64,000 nucleotides of DNA from Occallatibacter savannae (GCF_003131205.1 NZ_QFFY01000010.1:62001-126000), one strand, 5' to 3'; positions 27,887 to 37,472 are shown, numbered from the stretch's first letter. The notes: a model not told the origin generated them from the sequence alone. Translations and numbers: made by a program.

Positions 27887-28897
27887 GTGATGAGAAAAAT
27901 CGCTCTTTCCATCCTTCTTCTACCCGCAGTTTCAGCAGTACCCGCCATGGCAGGTGTAATCGTCTACAGTCCCTCAAACGGAGCGAGCGTGAGTTCGCCC
28001 TTCGCCCTCTCAGCCTGGGCAAACTGGTGCGGATCGCAGAGCGTCGTTTCAACCGGCTACTCGATCGACAGTGGCAGCACGACCATCATCAACAGTCAGA
28101 CACTCAAATCTTCCGTATCCGCGTCAACGGGCGGCCACACCTTGCACGTCAAAGCATGGGGAAACGCCGGAGCTGTTTGCGTAACCGACGTCGCAATCAA
28201 CGTGACATCCGCTTCCGCTTCCGTCCCGACCAGTTCCTCAAATGTGAGCTCGATTCAAACTCTGGGGAATTGGATCGGAGTGCACGACAGCGGAACGCCG
28301 GGTTCATCCAGCGGCTGGATGAATATCGTTAGTTCGCCCTCGATGAGCGGCGCAGCGCGGCAGTTTGCCACCAGCTACACAAACTATGGCGGAGAGCGGT
28401 ACAGCGTGAGTTTCGGTGACGATGAGGCTGCCCAGAATTTCCAGATGGATACATGGGTATATCTGCAATATCCGTCCACCGGCGTGCAGATTCTGGAACT
28501 CGACCTCAACCAGGTCCTCTCCAACGGTCAGACCATCCTTTACGGATTGCAATGCAACGGATGGTCGAACACTTGGGACTTCTCGACGAATAGAGGGTCA
28601 GCAACCAGCCCGAGTCCTCATTGGGTCAACACATCATCCCCATGTAACCCGCATAGCTGGGGAACCAACCAGTGGCATCACGTGCAGATCCTTTACTCAC
28701 GCAACGATTCCGGCTGGGTCACCTACAAGACCGTAACGCTGGACGGCAAGGTCTTCAACATCTGGACCACCACCTACAGCGCCTATGCCTTGGGCTGGGG
28801 TCCCTCGTTGACCGTCAATGTGCAGGTAGATGGATCCAGCAGCGGAAGCGGCGGCTCGCATCTGTTCATTGACAACATGACCGTGAGCCGCTGGTAG
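27887..28897 (+). CDS. Secreted two-domain protein, lectin/glucanase-like
   Basis: 336-aa exported protein. A Sec signal peptide is clear (IALSILLLPAVSAVPAMA, cleavage after AMA). Residues about 24-108 form an Ig-like beta domain (VYSPSNGASVSSPFALSAWA, ending AINVTSASA) of the type found in adhesin or carbohydrate-associated proteins. A Ser/Val-rich linker follows, then a C-terminal domain of about 210 residues rich in Trp, Tyr and Ser (GWMNIV, WVYLQYPS, NQWHHVQI, HLFIDNMTVSRW) that resembles a concanavalin-A-like jelly roll. A carbohydrate-binding or surface role is inferred. The start may be GTG 27887 or ATG 27890. A strong terminator follows. Confidence 0.75.
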   Translation: MMRKIALSILLLPAVSAVPAMAGVIVYSPSNGASVSSPFALSAWANWCGSQSVVSTGYSIDSGSTTIINSQTLKSSVSASTGGHTLHVKAWGNAGAVCVTDVAINVTSASASVPTSSSNVSSIQTLGNWIGVHDSGTPGSSSGWMNIVSSPSMSGAARQFATSYTNYGGERYSVSFGDDEAAQNFQMDTWVYLQYPSTGVQILELDLNQVLSNGQTILYGLQCNGWSNTWDFSTNRGSATSPSPHWVNTSSPCNPHSWGTNQWHHVQILYSRNDSGWVTYKTVTLDGKVFNIWTTTYSAYALGWGPSLTVNVQVDGSSSGSGGSHLFIDNMTVSRW

Positions 28898-28918
28898 AGG
28901 CTTGCCTCTGCCAAACAG

Positions 28919-28947
28919 AAAAGGCCCGCCAGCGCGGCGGGCCTTTT
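28919..28947 (+). terminator. Rho-independent terminator
   Basis: AAAAGGCCCGCC (28919-28930), five-base loop, GGCGGGCCTTTT (28936-28947): 12 perfect pairs ending in T4, just after the secreted-protein gene. The symmetry would also allow function on the other strand. Confidence 0.88.
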
Positions 28948-29030
28948 GGTATCCAACATTATCTGCCCGCGAAGTTTCAAAGACAACTTAGCATGGGCTT
29001 CGAGCGATCATGCTCCCTGAAAACACGAAA

Positions 29031-29096
29031 AGGGCGCAACAGCACGACGGTTCGGCCCTCCCCCAGGATCGAACTTTCGGCAATCGATTGCGCCCT
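29031..29096. repeat. Long-range inverted repeat with nested stem (possible structured RNA)
   Basis: AGGGCGCAA (29031-29039) pairs with TTGCGCCCT (29088-29096); inside, GTTCG and CGAAC form a nested stem. Read on the minus strand, the outer stem is followed by TTTTCGTGTTTT, so it could end the cysK-cysE transcript (cysE stops at 29232) or form the 3' part of a small RNA. Confidence 0.5.
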
Positions 29097-29231
29097 GATC
29101 GTTCCACCACTTTAGAGTTCACAACCTTAAACAAACCTTAAGAGACGCCGAGCAACAGCGGCAGAACGTTTACAACTTGTGCGCCACACTTTAGGACCTC
29201 GTCCAATAGCCGAGCGATCCCGCTTCATTCT

Positions 29232-29960
29232 TCAGATCCCTTCGCCCATGGACACGTATTCCGTAATCTGATTCAGCTCCTGGCGGTAAGCCGTCCGCTC
29301 CGCTTCTTCGGTTGCGAATGGCTGCAACTGCCGCACATGTGCCCCAAGCTTCTCCTCGAGTTCCTCAACGCGCGATGCCAGCGCGATCAGTGCGTCCGAC
29401 AGCGGATCCTTAATCTCATGCGGATCGGTCAACAACACTCTCTGCCCGTTGCGGTACACAATGTGCGCGGGTACGCCGACAACGGTCGAGTTCGGCGGCA
29501 CATCGGTAAGAACCACAGAACCCGCACCCACCCGCGAGTTCTGTCCCACCGTAATGTTGCCCAGGATGTTCGCGTTATTCCCGACGAAAACGCCATCGCA
29601 CAAGGTCGGGTGCCGCTTCCCATGCCCCTTGCCCGTGCCGCCCAGCGTCACTCCCTGATAGAGCGTCACGTCGCTGCCCACGATCGCCGTCTCTCCAATC
29701 ACCACGCCCGTCGCGTGATCGATGAAGAGTCTGCGGCCCAGTAGCGCGCCGGGGTGAATGTCCACCCCCGTCACAAAGCGCGCAACCTGCGAGAGTACCC
29801 GCGCCGCAAGCCGAAGTTTCAAACCCCACAGCCAGTGCGCCACTCGATGCAGCCAAACTGCCCACAATCCCGGGTAGCAAAGCAGAACCTCAAGCTTGGA
29901 ACGCGCCGCAGGGTCACGCTCCAGCACTGAGCGAACGTCTTCGCGAATCCGGTCGAGCAT
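29232..29960 (-). CDS. cysE: Serine O-acetyltransferase
   Basis: 242-aa enzyme making O-acetylserine from serine and acetyl-CoA, the first step of cysteine synthesis. An N-terminal helical region is followed by a left-handed beta-helix of hexapeptide repeats with the conserved DIHPGALLGRRLFIDHATGV and GGTGKGHGKRHP. It lies 21 bases downstream of cysK, so both are cotranscribed. CysE normally binds CysK through a C-terminal Ile; here the last residues are GEGI, ending in Ile, consistent with formation of the cysteine synthase complex. Confidence 0.95.
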   Translation of the reverse strand: MLDRIREDVRSVLERDPAARSKLEVLLCYPGLWAVWLHRVAHWLWGLKLRLAARVLSQVARFVTGVDIHPGALLGRRLFIDHATGVVIGETAIVGSDVTLYQGVTLGGTGKGHGKRHPTLCDGVFVGNNANILGNITVGQNSRVGAGSVVLTDVPPNSTVVGVPAHIVYRNGQRVLLTDPHEIKDPLSDALIALASRVEELEEKLGAHVRQLQPFATEEAERTAYRQELNQITEYVSMGEGI

Positions 29961-29981
29961 CGGCGGGCCTTTCTGCTGACG

Positions 29982-30956
29982 TTACAGCGTCACCGGGTGC
30001 GTGGGCAACGCCAAAGCCTCCTGCCGCAGCGAGTCGAAAAGAATACTCGACAGGTACCGCTCACCGAAGCTCGGCAGCACCACCACGATCAGCTTCCCGG
30101 CACTCTCAGGCCGCGCTGCCACCTTCAGCGCCGCCACCACCGCGGCCCCGGAACTGATCCCCACAAACAGACCCTCCTCCAGAGGAAGCCGCCGCGCCAT
30201 GGCAATCGACTCATCGTTCGACACCTGGATCACCTCATCGATCAGGTGCGTATCCACAATGCTCGGAACGAATCCCGCTCCCAGCCCTTGAATCTTGTGC
30301 GGCCCAGGTTTCCCACCCGAAAGCACCGCGCTGTCCGACGGTTCCACAGCGATCGCCTTGAACTCCGGCTTGCGCTCCTTGATGTACCGCGCAACTCCCG
30401 TAATCGTTCCGCCAGTGCCAACGCCAGACACCAAGAAATCGACCTTCCCGTCCGTGTCGTCCCATATCTCCGGGCCGGTCGTCTTCACGTGAACAGCCGG
30501 ATTCGCCGGATTATCGAACTGCTGCAGGATGTACCCGCCCGACGTCTTCGCAAGAATCTCATTCGCCTTCGCGATCGCGCCCTTCATCCCGTTTGCGCCG
30601 GGTGTGAGCACAATCTCCGCGCCGAACGCCAGCAGCAGTACGCGCCGCTCCGTGCTGGCCGTCTCCGGCATTGTGATGATCAGCTTGTAGCCCTTCACCG
30701 CGGCAACAAATGCCAGCGCAATCCCCGTATTCCCGCTTGTCGGCTCAATCAGCGTGGTCTTCCCTGGTGTAATCTTGCCCGCCTTCTCGGCGTCTTCAAT
30801 CATGGCAAACCCGATGCGGTCCTTCACGCTCGATACAGGATTCTGGCTCTCCAGCTTGGCGACCACCGTACCTGGAAGCCCGGCAGAGACTTTGTTCAAC
30901 CTGACGAGCGGTGTATGTCCGATAAGTTCTGTAACGTCTGCGGCGATACGCGCCAT
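29982..30956 (-). CDS. cysK: Cysteine synthase A (O-acetylserine sulfhydrylase)
   Basis: 324-aa PLP enzyme converting O-acetylserine and sulfide to cysteine. The cofactor lysine is K45 in NPVSSVKDRIGF; the substrate loop PTSGNTGIALAF and the phosphate-binding GVGTGGTITGVARY are present. AAGGAG precedes the ATG by eight bases. It is the first gene of a cysK-cysE operon on the minus strand; the upstream 200 bases hold the promoter but no recognisable operator. Confidence 0.96.
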   Translation of the reverse strand: MARIAADVTELIGHTPLVRLNKVSAGLPGTVVAKLESQNPVSSVKDRIGFAMIEDAEKAGKITPGKTTLIEPTSGNTGIALAFVAAVKGYKLIITMPETASTERRVLLLAFGAEIVLTPGANGMKGAIAKANEILAKTSGGYILQQFDNPANPAVHVKTTGPEIWDDTDGKVDFLVSGVGTGGTITGVARYIKERKPEFKAIAVEPSDSAVLSGGKPGPHKIQGLGAGFVPSIVDTHLIDEVIQVSNDESIAMARRLPLEEGLFVGISSGAAVVAALKVAARPESAGKLIVVVLPSFGERYLSSILFDSLRQEALALPTHPVTL

Positions 30957-31170
30957 TGCGATAGCTCCTTCATTGTGGGCTCATGGCCCAGCAGGCAAAT
31001 GAGATTCAAAGTGAGGTGGTGGTGCCGCTTGCAGCAGATTCAGAAAGGAAGGCCGGGGCGGGAAGCGCACACGACAAGTCGCAGCAGACACCAGGACGGC
31101 GCTAGCGACATCGATGCATGCATTTAGGTTATTCCTGCGGCTCCGGTTACGGCAAGCGCCGCCGCCTAAC

Positions 31171-31647
31171 TCACCCCACTCTCGGATTCAACCGCCAGAT
31201 CGTTGCCGTCAGAATCGACGCAAACGTCACCCATGCCCAATAGGGCGCCATCAGCCACGCCGCCCCCGCCGACACGCGGCCAAACACGACCGTAGTCGCT
31301 CCGATGGCAACCCACAGCACCGCTACCTCAATCGCCGCCGACCCGATCGCGTGCCGGTGAAAGAAGATCCAGCTCCACGCCAGATTCAACCCGAGCTGCA
31401 CCACGAACAGTCCCAGCCCGATCGTGCGCGCGGACGAGTCCGCCGACTCCGTCACCCGCCATGCGGCAATCGCCATCAGGATGTAAAGCGTCGTCCAGAC
31501 CGGCCCGAAGATCCAACTCGGCGGATTGAACGAAGGCTTGGCCAGGCTCCGGTACCAGCCGGGTATCTCCGGCGCAGTCCACCATCCGCCCAGCCCGCCC
31601 ACCGCAAGGCACCCGACTATCCAGACAACAAGAATGAGCCAGCGCAT
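31171..31647 (-). CDS. tspO: TspO/MBR family membrane protein
   Basis: 158-aa five-TM protein of the tryptophan-rich sensory protein / peripheral benzodiazepine receptor family. The diagnostic segment WYRSLAKPSFNPPSWIFGPVW is near residues 31-51 and aromatic residues line the helices (NLAWSWIFF; WLMAPYWAWVTFA). Bacterial TspO proteins bind porphyrins and are linked to stress and light/oxygen responses. Divergent from thrS; no tetrapyrrole genes are nearby. Confidence 0.92.
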   Translation of the reverse strand: MRWLILVVWIVGCLAVGGLGGWWTAPEIPGWYRSLAKPSFNPPSWIFGPVWTTLYILMAIAAWRVTESADSSARTIGLGLFVVQLGLNLAWSWIFFHRHAIGSAAIEVAVLWVAIGATTVVFGRVSAGAAWLMAPYWAWVTFASILTATIWRLNPRVG

Positions 31648-31795
31648 ATTCGCTCCGATCCGGGACAGATTCCGCCTCCACCCGCGCGACGATTCAGCTT
31701 ATGTTGCTCGACGCAAAAGGCCAACGGCAACTATCCTGTAGGGTTACGTACCGCACATTTCAGCATTCCCATAACCGGGGGACAGATTTTCCATC

Positions 31796-33832
31796 ATGAG
31801 CAAGTCTTCTATCGCCATTCATTTGCCCGACGGCTCGGTCAAAGAAGTCCCGGCGGGCACCACGCCGCTGGAGATCGCCAACTCCATCTCCCCACGGCTG
31901 GCGGCAGCCTCGATCGTGGCCCGGCTCACTCCGGTGAATGCGACGCAGAAGGAGACGCCCGTGGCTGGAAGTCAGTCCGAAGAGGCGTCGATGTACGCAG
32001 CCGAAGACGCCGCGGCCCCCCGGCTCGTCGACCTCACCACTCCGCTCGCTGACGACGCAAAGCTGGAGCTGCTCAAGGAATCCGACCCTGAATCCCTGAA
32101 AGTGGTCCGCCACTCAGCCGCCCACGTCCTCGCCACGGCCGTCCTCGAGCTCTTCCCCGAAACCAAACTCGGCCACGGCCCCGCCACCGATTCCGGCTTC
32201 TTCTACGACTTCTACCGCGAGAAGCCCTTCACTCCCGATGACCTGGCCGCCATCGAAAAGAAGATGGCCGAAGTCGTCGCCCGCGATGAGCCCTTCGTGC
32301 ATGAATTTGCTCCAAGAGAGAAGAGCCTGGAAGACTTCGACAAAGACGGCGACTTCATGAAGACCCACTTCGTCACGAAGTTCACCGAGCCCGGCTCGAA
32401 CGTCAGCTTCTATCGCAATGGCAAATTCGTCGACTTCTGCCGCGGCCCCCACGTGCCTTCGACCGGCCGCGTCAAGGCCGTCAAGGTCACCAATCTCGCC
32501 GGAGCCTACTGGCTCGGCGACGAGAAGAACCCGCAGCTCCAGCGCATCTACGGCACCGCCTTTTTCTCGCAAAAGGACATGGACGCGCACTTCGCGCGCC
32601 TCGAAGAAGCCGCCAAGCGCGACCATCGCGTCCTCGGCAAGCAGCTCGACCTCTTCTCCATTCAGGAACTGGCCGGCGCCGGCCTGATCTTCTGGCATCC
32701 CAAGGGAGCCATGGTCCGCAAGGTGATGGAAGACTGGATGCGCGAGGAGTGCCTCCGCCGCGGCTACCTCATGGTCTACACACCGCATGTCATGCGCCGT
32801 GAGCTGTGGAAGGTCAGCGGCCACGAGGGTTACTACTCCGGCAACATGTACACGCCCATGGAGCTCGACGACGCCGACTACCGGCTCAAGCCGATGAACT
32901 GCCCCGGGCACATCCTCGTCTACAAAAACTCGCCCAAGAGCTACCGCGACCTGCCCCAGCGCTATGCCGAGCTCGGCAATGTCTACCGCTACGAGCGCTC
33001 CGGCACCATGCACGGCCTGCTCCGCGTCCGCGGCTTCACGCAGGACGACGCGCACATTTTCTGCATGCCCAGCCAGATCGAAAGCGAAGTCGAAGCCTGC
33101 ATCGATTTTGCCGAAGCCGTGCTCCACACCTTCGGCTTCAACGAATTCAAGGTCGAGCTCTCAACCTGGGATCCCAAGGACCGCAAAAGCTACACCGGTT
33201 CCGACGAGAACTGGAACCTCGCCATCGGCTCTCTCGAACGCGTGCTGAATGCGAAAGGCATCCCCTACAAAACGATCCCCGGCGAAGCCGCCTTCTACGG
33301 CCCAAAGATCGACATCAAACTCGTCGACGTCCTCGGCCGCTTGTGGCAGCTCTCCACCGTCCAGTTCGACTTCACGCTGCCGGCCCGCTTCGAGCTTGAG
33401 TACGTTGGCGAAGACGGTAACCGCCACCAGCCCGTCATGGTGCACCGCGCCCTCTTCGGCTCCATCGAGCGCTTCTTCGGCGTGCTCATCGAGCACTATG
33501 CCGGCGCATTCCCGTTCTGGCTCGCTCCCGTCCAGGTCGGCCTCGTACCCATCAGCGAACGCCACACCGCCTACGCTGCAAAAGTTGAAGCCGAACTGAA
33601 AGCCGCGGGCTTCCGCGTCGAAACCGACGCACGCAACGAGAAGATGAACGCGAAAATCCGCGACCTCGCCAATCAGAAGATCCCTTACATCCTCGTCTTC
33701 GGCGACAAGGAAGAAGCCGCCGGAGCGGTTTCAGTACGCACCCGCGGCAAGGGCGACCAGGGTTCAATCCCCCTCGCCGACTTCATCGCCAAAGCCAAAG
33801 GCCTTGTCGCAAGCAAGTCGACCGAACTCTAA
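31796..33832 (+). CDS. thrS: Threonyl-tRNA synthetase
   Basis: 678-aa class II synthetase charging tRNA-Thr. The TGS domain (about 1-95) includes an insertion of about 25 residues (VAGSQSEEASMYAAEDAAAP) that explains the length beyond the 642 of E. coli. The editing domain has HSAAHVLATAV and DSGFFYDF. Catalytic-site zinc ligands align as C369 (MNCPGH), H420 (QDDAH) and H550 (VMVHRA). The C-terminal anticodon-binding domain begins near FWLAPVQVGLVPIS. The ATG at 31796 gives a normal TGS start. It is monocistronic, with a palindromic repeat downstream at 33855. Confidence 0.97.
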   Translation: MSKSSIAIHLPDGSVKEVPAGTTPLEIANSISPRLAAASIVARLTPVNATQKETPVAGSQSEEASMYAAEDAAAPRLVDLTTPLADDAKLELLKESDPESLKVVRHSAAHVLATAVLELFPETKLGHGPATDSGFFYDFYREKPFTPDDLAAIEKKMAEVVARDEPFVHEFAPREKSLEDFDKDGDFMKTHFVTKFTEPGSNVSFYRNGKFVDFCRGPHVPSTGRVKAVKVTNLAGAYWLGDEKNPQLQRIYGTAFFSQKDMDAHFARLEEAAKRDHRVLGKQLDLFSIQELAGAGLIFWHPKGAMVRKVMEDWMREECLRRGYLMVYTPHVMRRELWKVSGHEGYYSGNMYTPMELDDADYRLKPMNCPGHILVYKNSPKSYRDLPQRYAELGNVYRYERSGTMHGLLRVRGFTQDDAHIFCMPSQIESEVEACIDFAEAVLHTFGFNEFKVELSTWDPKDRKSYTGSDENWNLAIGSLERVLNAKGIPYKTIPGEAAFYGPKIDIKLVDVLGRLWQLSTVQFDFTLPARFELEYVGEDGNRHQPVMVHRALFGSIERFFGVLIEHYAGAFPFWLAPVQVGLVPISERHTAYAAKVEAELKAAGFRVETDARNEKMNAKIRDLANQKIPYILVFGDKEEAAGAVSVRTRGKGDQGSIPLADFIAKAKGLVASKSTEL

Positions 33833-33854
33833 AGAGTGTTTCAAAGATGCGGCT

Positions 33855-33882
33855 TTGAAGGGGCACGGCTTCAGCCGTGCCG
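33855..33882. repeat. Palindromic repeat (GGCACGGCT-TC-AGCCGTGCC type)
   Basis: GGCACGGCT (33862-33870) and AGCCGTGCC (33873-33881) form a nine-pair hairpin preceded by TTGAAG. The same element occurs twice at 49119-49206 and in degenerate form at 44572-44676. It lies 20 bases after thrS. Confidence 0.75.
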
Positions 33883-34053
33883 TCCGGCGCCGGGGGTGCC
33901 CCAGAGCCTGCACTGAGCGAAGCCGAAGTGTCCGTGTTTTCGGACCTGGGATACTGACCACTCCCCCTTACCTAGCACCGTCTTCAGTCACTCCAGGCAA
34001 TTAACTCTGGCTCGCGGCTCAAAACTCCATATGAACCCTCAAGCCGCGCCGCC

Positions 34054-36225
34054 TCAAGGCTTCCCATTCTGCGCCGACGACGACAGTGCCAGAATGAATT
34101 CCGCGCCCGGCGCGAGCTGCACGCTTCGGCTGGCGCTAGTGATGCGCGCGCTACAACCCGGACCGCCCAGAGGCTCCAGCTTCACACCCGGCATCTTCAC
34201 CACTACACCCGGATGAACAGTGTTCGGCTTGCCCCCATCGCTGAGCAAAGCGTCGTAGCCATCGGTGGCCGCTGCTGTGTCGCTGATCTGCACCGCGCCT
34301 CCCGCCACCTGCGTCGGCAGCGCACTGTGCAGGCTCTTCGACTGATCCGGCGGCGGCAGCAGGGCAATCAGATGAAACGTCATCGGCGCCTTCGACCTGC
34401 CCGCACAATCCGCGTGATCGAACGCAAGTCCAAGCTCGGCCGGACCTGTACTTGCAGACGCAGCCGTCACATGCGCATAAACAATTGCATCGCGATCGAG
34501 TGTGCAGCCGGGGTACATCAGCCCGTTCACAACTTTCGCCCAGATCTCCTTGCCTGGCTTCAGATGTGCTGAGTCCAGCGTCCCCATCACCTTGAGCTGC
34601 AGTGTCTGGTCCAGCGGAATCTCCGCCGAAGCATACGACGGACACTCCGCCTCCTCTCGCGCCTTCTCAGTCCCTTTGTTCTTTCCGCTGGAAGCCGCAG
34701 CCTCCGGTGATTCGAACTTCACGAGCCCGTCGCGATAATCCAGATGCGTCGTCAACTGTCCAAGGACATCGAAGCCCAGCAACCCGCCCACATCGAAGCC
34801 CGTGTTGTGAGCGATCGCGGAAGGCTCCATCGAGAGAATCCTGCTCTGCCTCTCCATCGACATACCTGCAAACTGCAGGTCGAAGTTGTCACGATACACC
34901 TGTACTGGCGCGCCTGACTTCGTCTGCAGCGTGTTCGTAAAGTTCATCTTCGTATCGGACGCTGCATGCGCCGTTTCAGGACTCATCGCGCTCATGCGCA
35001 TTCCCGTGTCCAGCGCGAACAGCTTCTCCACCTTGCCGTCGAGCGTGACCGGCACCAGCAGGTACTGCCTTCGGTGATACACAGGCTGATACCCGGCTAG
35101 CTCTCCAGACGCAGACCTGTCCCCGGGCAGCGCTCCACTCTGCTTCGGCAGGGGATCGAGCTGCAGCTTCTGTGCTCGCGGATCGATCGTGATCAGGTAC
35201 GAAGCCAGAATGTCAGTCCCAATAAACCCATCCGAGCCTCCCGGAAACGGCAGCTCACTCACCCCCACGATGCAATCGTGAAACTCAAGCGGCCCAATCT
35301 GCACGCTCTCTGCCCGCACCGTATCCATCGGCGCCCCCATCCCGCGCGCAAACCCATTCAAATCGGCAATCGCCTTCGAAATGAAAAGTCCTGATGCTCC
35401 CGTATCGAGCGTTAATCGCGCCGTGCTCTTGGGAAATTTCACCTCCACCCGGAAGCCATCGATGTGCTTGCCATCGTCTCGCGTCGGCAGCAGCGGAAGC
35501 GTTGCCGATGGAGCCGTCGGCAGCACCTTACACGTCTGCGAGTCCTCGCGCAGCACTGGCAAGATCGAGTGAACCGTCGCCTCCGCCTTCGCGCGGGTTT
35601 CCTCATCGATCTTGTCCGGACCCTCCAGCGCCTTCACCGTTCCCTCCACCTCCAGCGCCGGTGGAATGATGTGGCTCCACGCCATCAGAATGTCCGGGTC
35701 TGTCACATCCAACGCGTAGGCCTTCTCGAGTTCCGTTCTCTCCGACGCATACATCGACTCAATCCTGAACAGCCTGCTCCGAATCAGATGAACGCGTGCG
35801 TAGCATGGGTCTGCCGCTGCTGCCGCATTCAGAGACTTCTCCGCCAGCCATGGCTGTCCTCGCCGGATCTGCACCTCAGCCTGCGCCGTCAGCACTGCCG
35901 CCGAATTCGGATTCGCAGCTACAGCAGCGTTCAACGCCTGCATCGCGTCCGCGATCTTATCCAGGTGCAGCAGCGCTGCGATGTCCTTCGCCGCAAGCAC
36001 GGCATCCGTCGGATTTTGCTGAAGAGCCTGCGCAAACAGTTCCTGCGCCTGCGCGTAATACCCATCGCTATACGCCTTCTCCGCCGGGCTCAGCGAATGA
36101 GGCCCAATCGGCTTGCATGCGGACGTTTGCGCGAACGCACACATCGCCCCCGCAACAAGGCACGCCAAAAATGAAGCACGAAGAACGGAGCCGGGAGAAA
36201 AGATTCTACGCAGGTTCAGCAACAT
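34054..36225 (-). CDS. Secreted TPR and double retropepsin-like aspartyl protease protein
   Basis: 723-aa exported protein. The signal peptide (ASFLACLVAGAMCAFAQ) is followed by TPR-like helical repeats at about residues 45-200 (SDGYYAQAQELFAQALQQNP). Two clan-AA aspartyl-protease-like segments come next: LTLDTGASGLFISKAIADLN with D274, and LFALDTGMRMSAMSP with D406. Each ends in a hydrophobic-hydrophobic-glycine strand (GSDGFIGTDIL; VGGLLGFDVLGQL). Single-chain pepsin-like pairing of two such lobes is possible, but the second motif lacks the usual Ser/Ala after DTG. The C-terminal 180 residues are a beta-rich domain of unknown type. Protease activity is inferred from the motifs only. Confidence 0.75.
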   Translation of the reverse strand: MLLNLRRIFSPGSVLRASFLACLVAGAMCAFAQTSACKPIGPHSLSPAEKAYSDGYYAQAQELFAQALQQNPTDAVLAAKDIAALLHLDKIADAMQALNAAVAANPNSAAVLTAQAEVQIRRGQPWLAEKSLNAAAAADPCYARVHLIRSRLFRIESMYASERTELEKAYALDVTDPDILMAWSHIIPPALEVEGTVKALEGPDKIDEETRAKAEATVHSILPVLREDSQTCKVLPTAPSATLPLLPTRDDGKHIDGFRVEVKFPKSTARLTLDTGASGLFISKAIADLNGFARGMGAPMDTVRAESVQIGPLEFHDCIVGVSELPFPGGSDGFIGTDILASYLITIDPRAQKLQLDPLPKQSGALPGDRSASGELAGYQPVYHRRQYLLVPVTLDGKVEKLFALDTGMRMSAMSPETAHAASDTKMNFTNTLQTKSGAPVQVYRDNFDLQFAGMSMERQSRILSMEPSAIAHNTGFDVGGLLGFDVLGQLTTHLDYRDGLVKFESPEAAASSGKNKGTEKAREEAECPSYASAEIPLDQTLQLKVMGTLDSAHLKPGKEIWAKVVNGLMYPGCTLDRDAIVYAHVTAASASTGPAELGLAFDHADCAGRSKAPMTFHLIALLPPPDQSKSLHSALPTQVAGGAVQISDTAAATDGYDALLSDGGKPNTVHPGVVVKMPGVKLEPLGGPGCSARITSASRSVQLAPGAEFILALSSSAQNGKP

Positions 36226-36313
36226 GGGTCAGCGGGGGACGCGAAACCGAGTATACGCCAGCAGCGCCTCCGATCGATCACCAACGGCTCACGGCAGTCT
36301 CACCCGCAACTCC

Positions 36314-37348
36314 TCAGCCCAGGCTCGTCCAATCCAGAATGACCTTCCCAGCCTCGCCCGTCGTCATCGCCGCAAACCCCTTTTCGTACTCGTCGTACTT
36401 GAATCGATGTGTAATCACAGGTGAGATATCCAGGCCTGAGTCCAGCATCACCGACATCTTGTACCACGTCTCGTACATCTCCCGGCCGTAGATGCCCTTG
36501 ATCGTCAGCATATTGAAGATGATCGTCCGCAAATCCAGCGGCCCGCTCTTCGCCGGAATCCCCAGCACCGCAATCTTCGCCCCGTGGCTCATGTTCGCGA
36601 TCATGTCGCTCAGCGCCTGCGGATTGCCCGACATCTCGAGCCCCACGTCGAACCCCTCCGTCATCCCAAGCTGCTTCTGCACCTCGGCCAGCGGCGTCTC
36701 TGCCGGATTGATCGCGTGCGTCGCTCCCATCTTGCGTGCAAGCTCCAGCCGGAACGGATTCAAATCCGTAATCACGATGTGACGTGCTCCCGCATGCCGC
36801 ACAACCGGAATCGCCATGATCCCAATCGGCCCCGCCCCCGTGATCAGCACGTCCTCCCCAAGCACCGGAAACGACAACGCCGTATGCACCGCATTCCCGA
36901 ACGGGTCGAAGATCGCCGCCACCTCCAGATTGATCCCTGCATGATGGCGCCAGATGTTCGTCATTGGCAGCACAATCAATTCCGCGAACGCGCCAGGCCG
37001 GTTCACTCCCACACCCTGAGTCGCTTTGCAAAGGTGTCGTCGCCCTGCCAGGCAGTTGCGGCATCGTCCGCACACCACGTGGCCCTCGCCGCTCACAATA
37101 TCGCCAGGAAAGAAGTCATTCACGTTCGATCCCACTGCAACGATCTCGCCCACAAACTCATGGCCGATCGCCATTGGCACCGGAATCGTCTTCTGCGCCC
37201 ACTCGTCCCAGTTGTAGATGTGCACGTCGGTTCCGCAAATCCCGGCGTACTTGACCCGAATGAGCACGTCGTTGATGCCCATCGTGGGTTCAGGAATGTC
37301 CTCCAGCCACAATCCGCGCTCCGCGCGCGCCTTCACCAACGCCTTCAT
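36314..37348 (-). CDS. tdh: L-threonine 3-dehydrogenase
   Basis: 344-aa zinc-dependent medium-chain dehydrogenase oxidising threonine to 2-amino-3-ketobutyrate with NAD. The catalytic zinc motif AGICGTDVHIYNWDEW with GHEFVGEI is characteristic of Tdh, and the structural-zinc cysteines are in CGRCRNCLAGRRHLC. The Rossmann loop is ITGAGPIGIMA. Length and GINLEVAAIFDPFGNAVHTA match the family. No kbl gene (the usual partner) is adjacent. Confidence 0.95.
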   Translation of the reverse strand: MKALVKARAERGLWLEDIPEPTMGINDVLIRVKYAGICGTDVHIYNWDEWAQKTIPVPMAIGHEFVGEIVAVGSNVNDFFPGDIVSGEGHVVCGRCRNCLAGRRHLCKATQGVGVNRPGAFAELIVLPMTNIWRHHAGINLEVAAIFDPFGNAVHTALSFPVLGEDVLITGAGPIGIMAIPVVRHAGARHIVITDLNPFRLELARKMGATHAINPAETPLAEVQKQLGMTEGFDVGLEMSGNPQALSDMIANMSHGAKIAVLGIPAKSGPLDLRTIIFNMLTIKGIYGREMYETWYKMSVMLDSGLDISPVITHRFKYDEYEKGFAAMTTGEAGKVILDWTSLG

Positions 37349-37472
37349 CCGGAAGACCTCCTCGGGAACAAGTCCGTTGCAAGTTTAACGGCTCAGGGTC
37401 ACAAAGAGTCACACGGTGCGGCACGAGCAGCTGCCGCATGCTCCCGCCGCCGCCTGGTCCGATCGCCAAGTG

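Noticed and set aside
29041..29100. tRNA-like TTCGAtc on the minus strand
   Set aside because: The arms needed for a cloverleaf (acceptor, anticodon and T stems with correct spacing) cannot be formed; the pairing seen is a simple nested hairpin.
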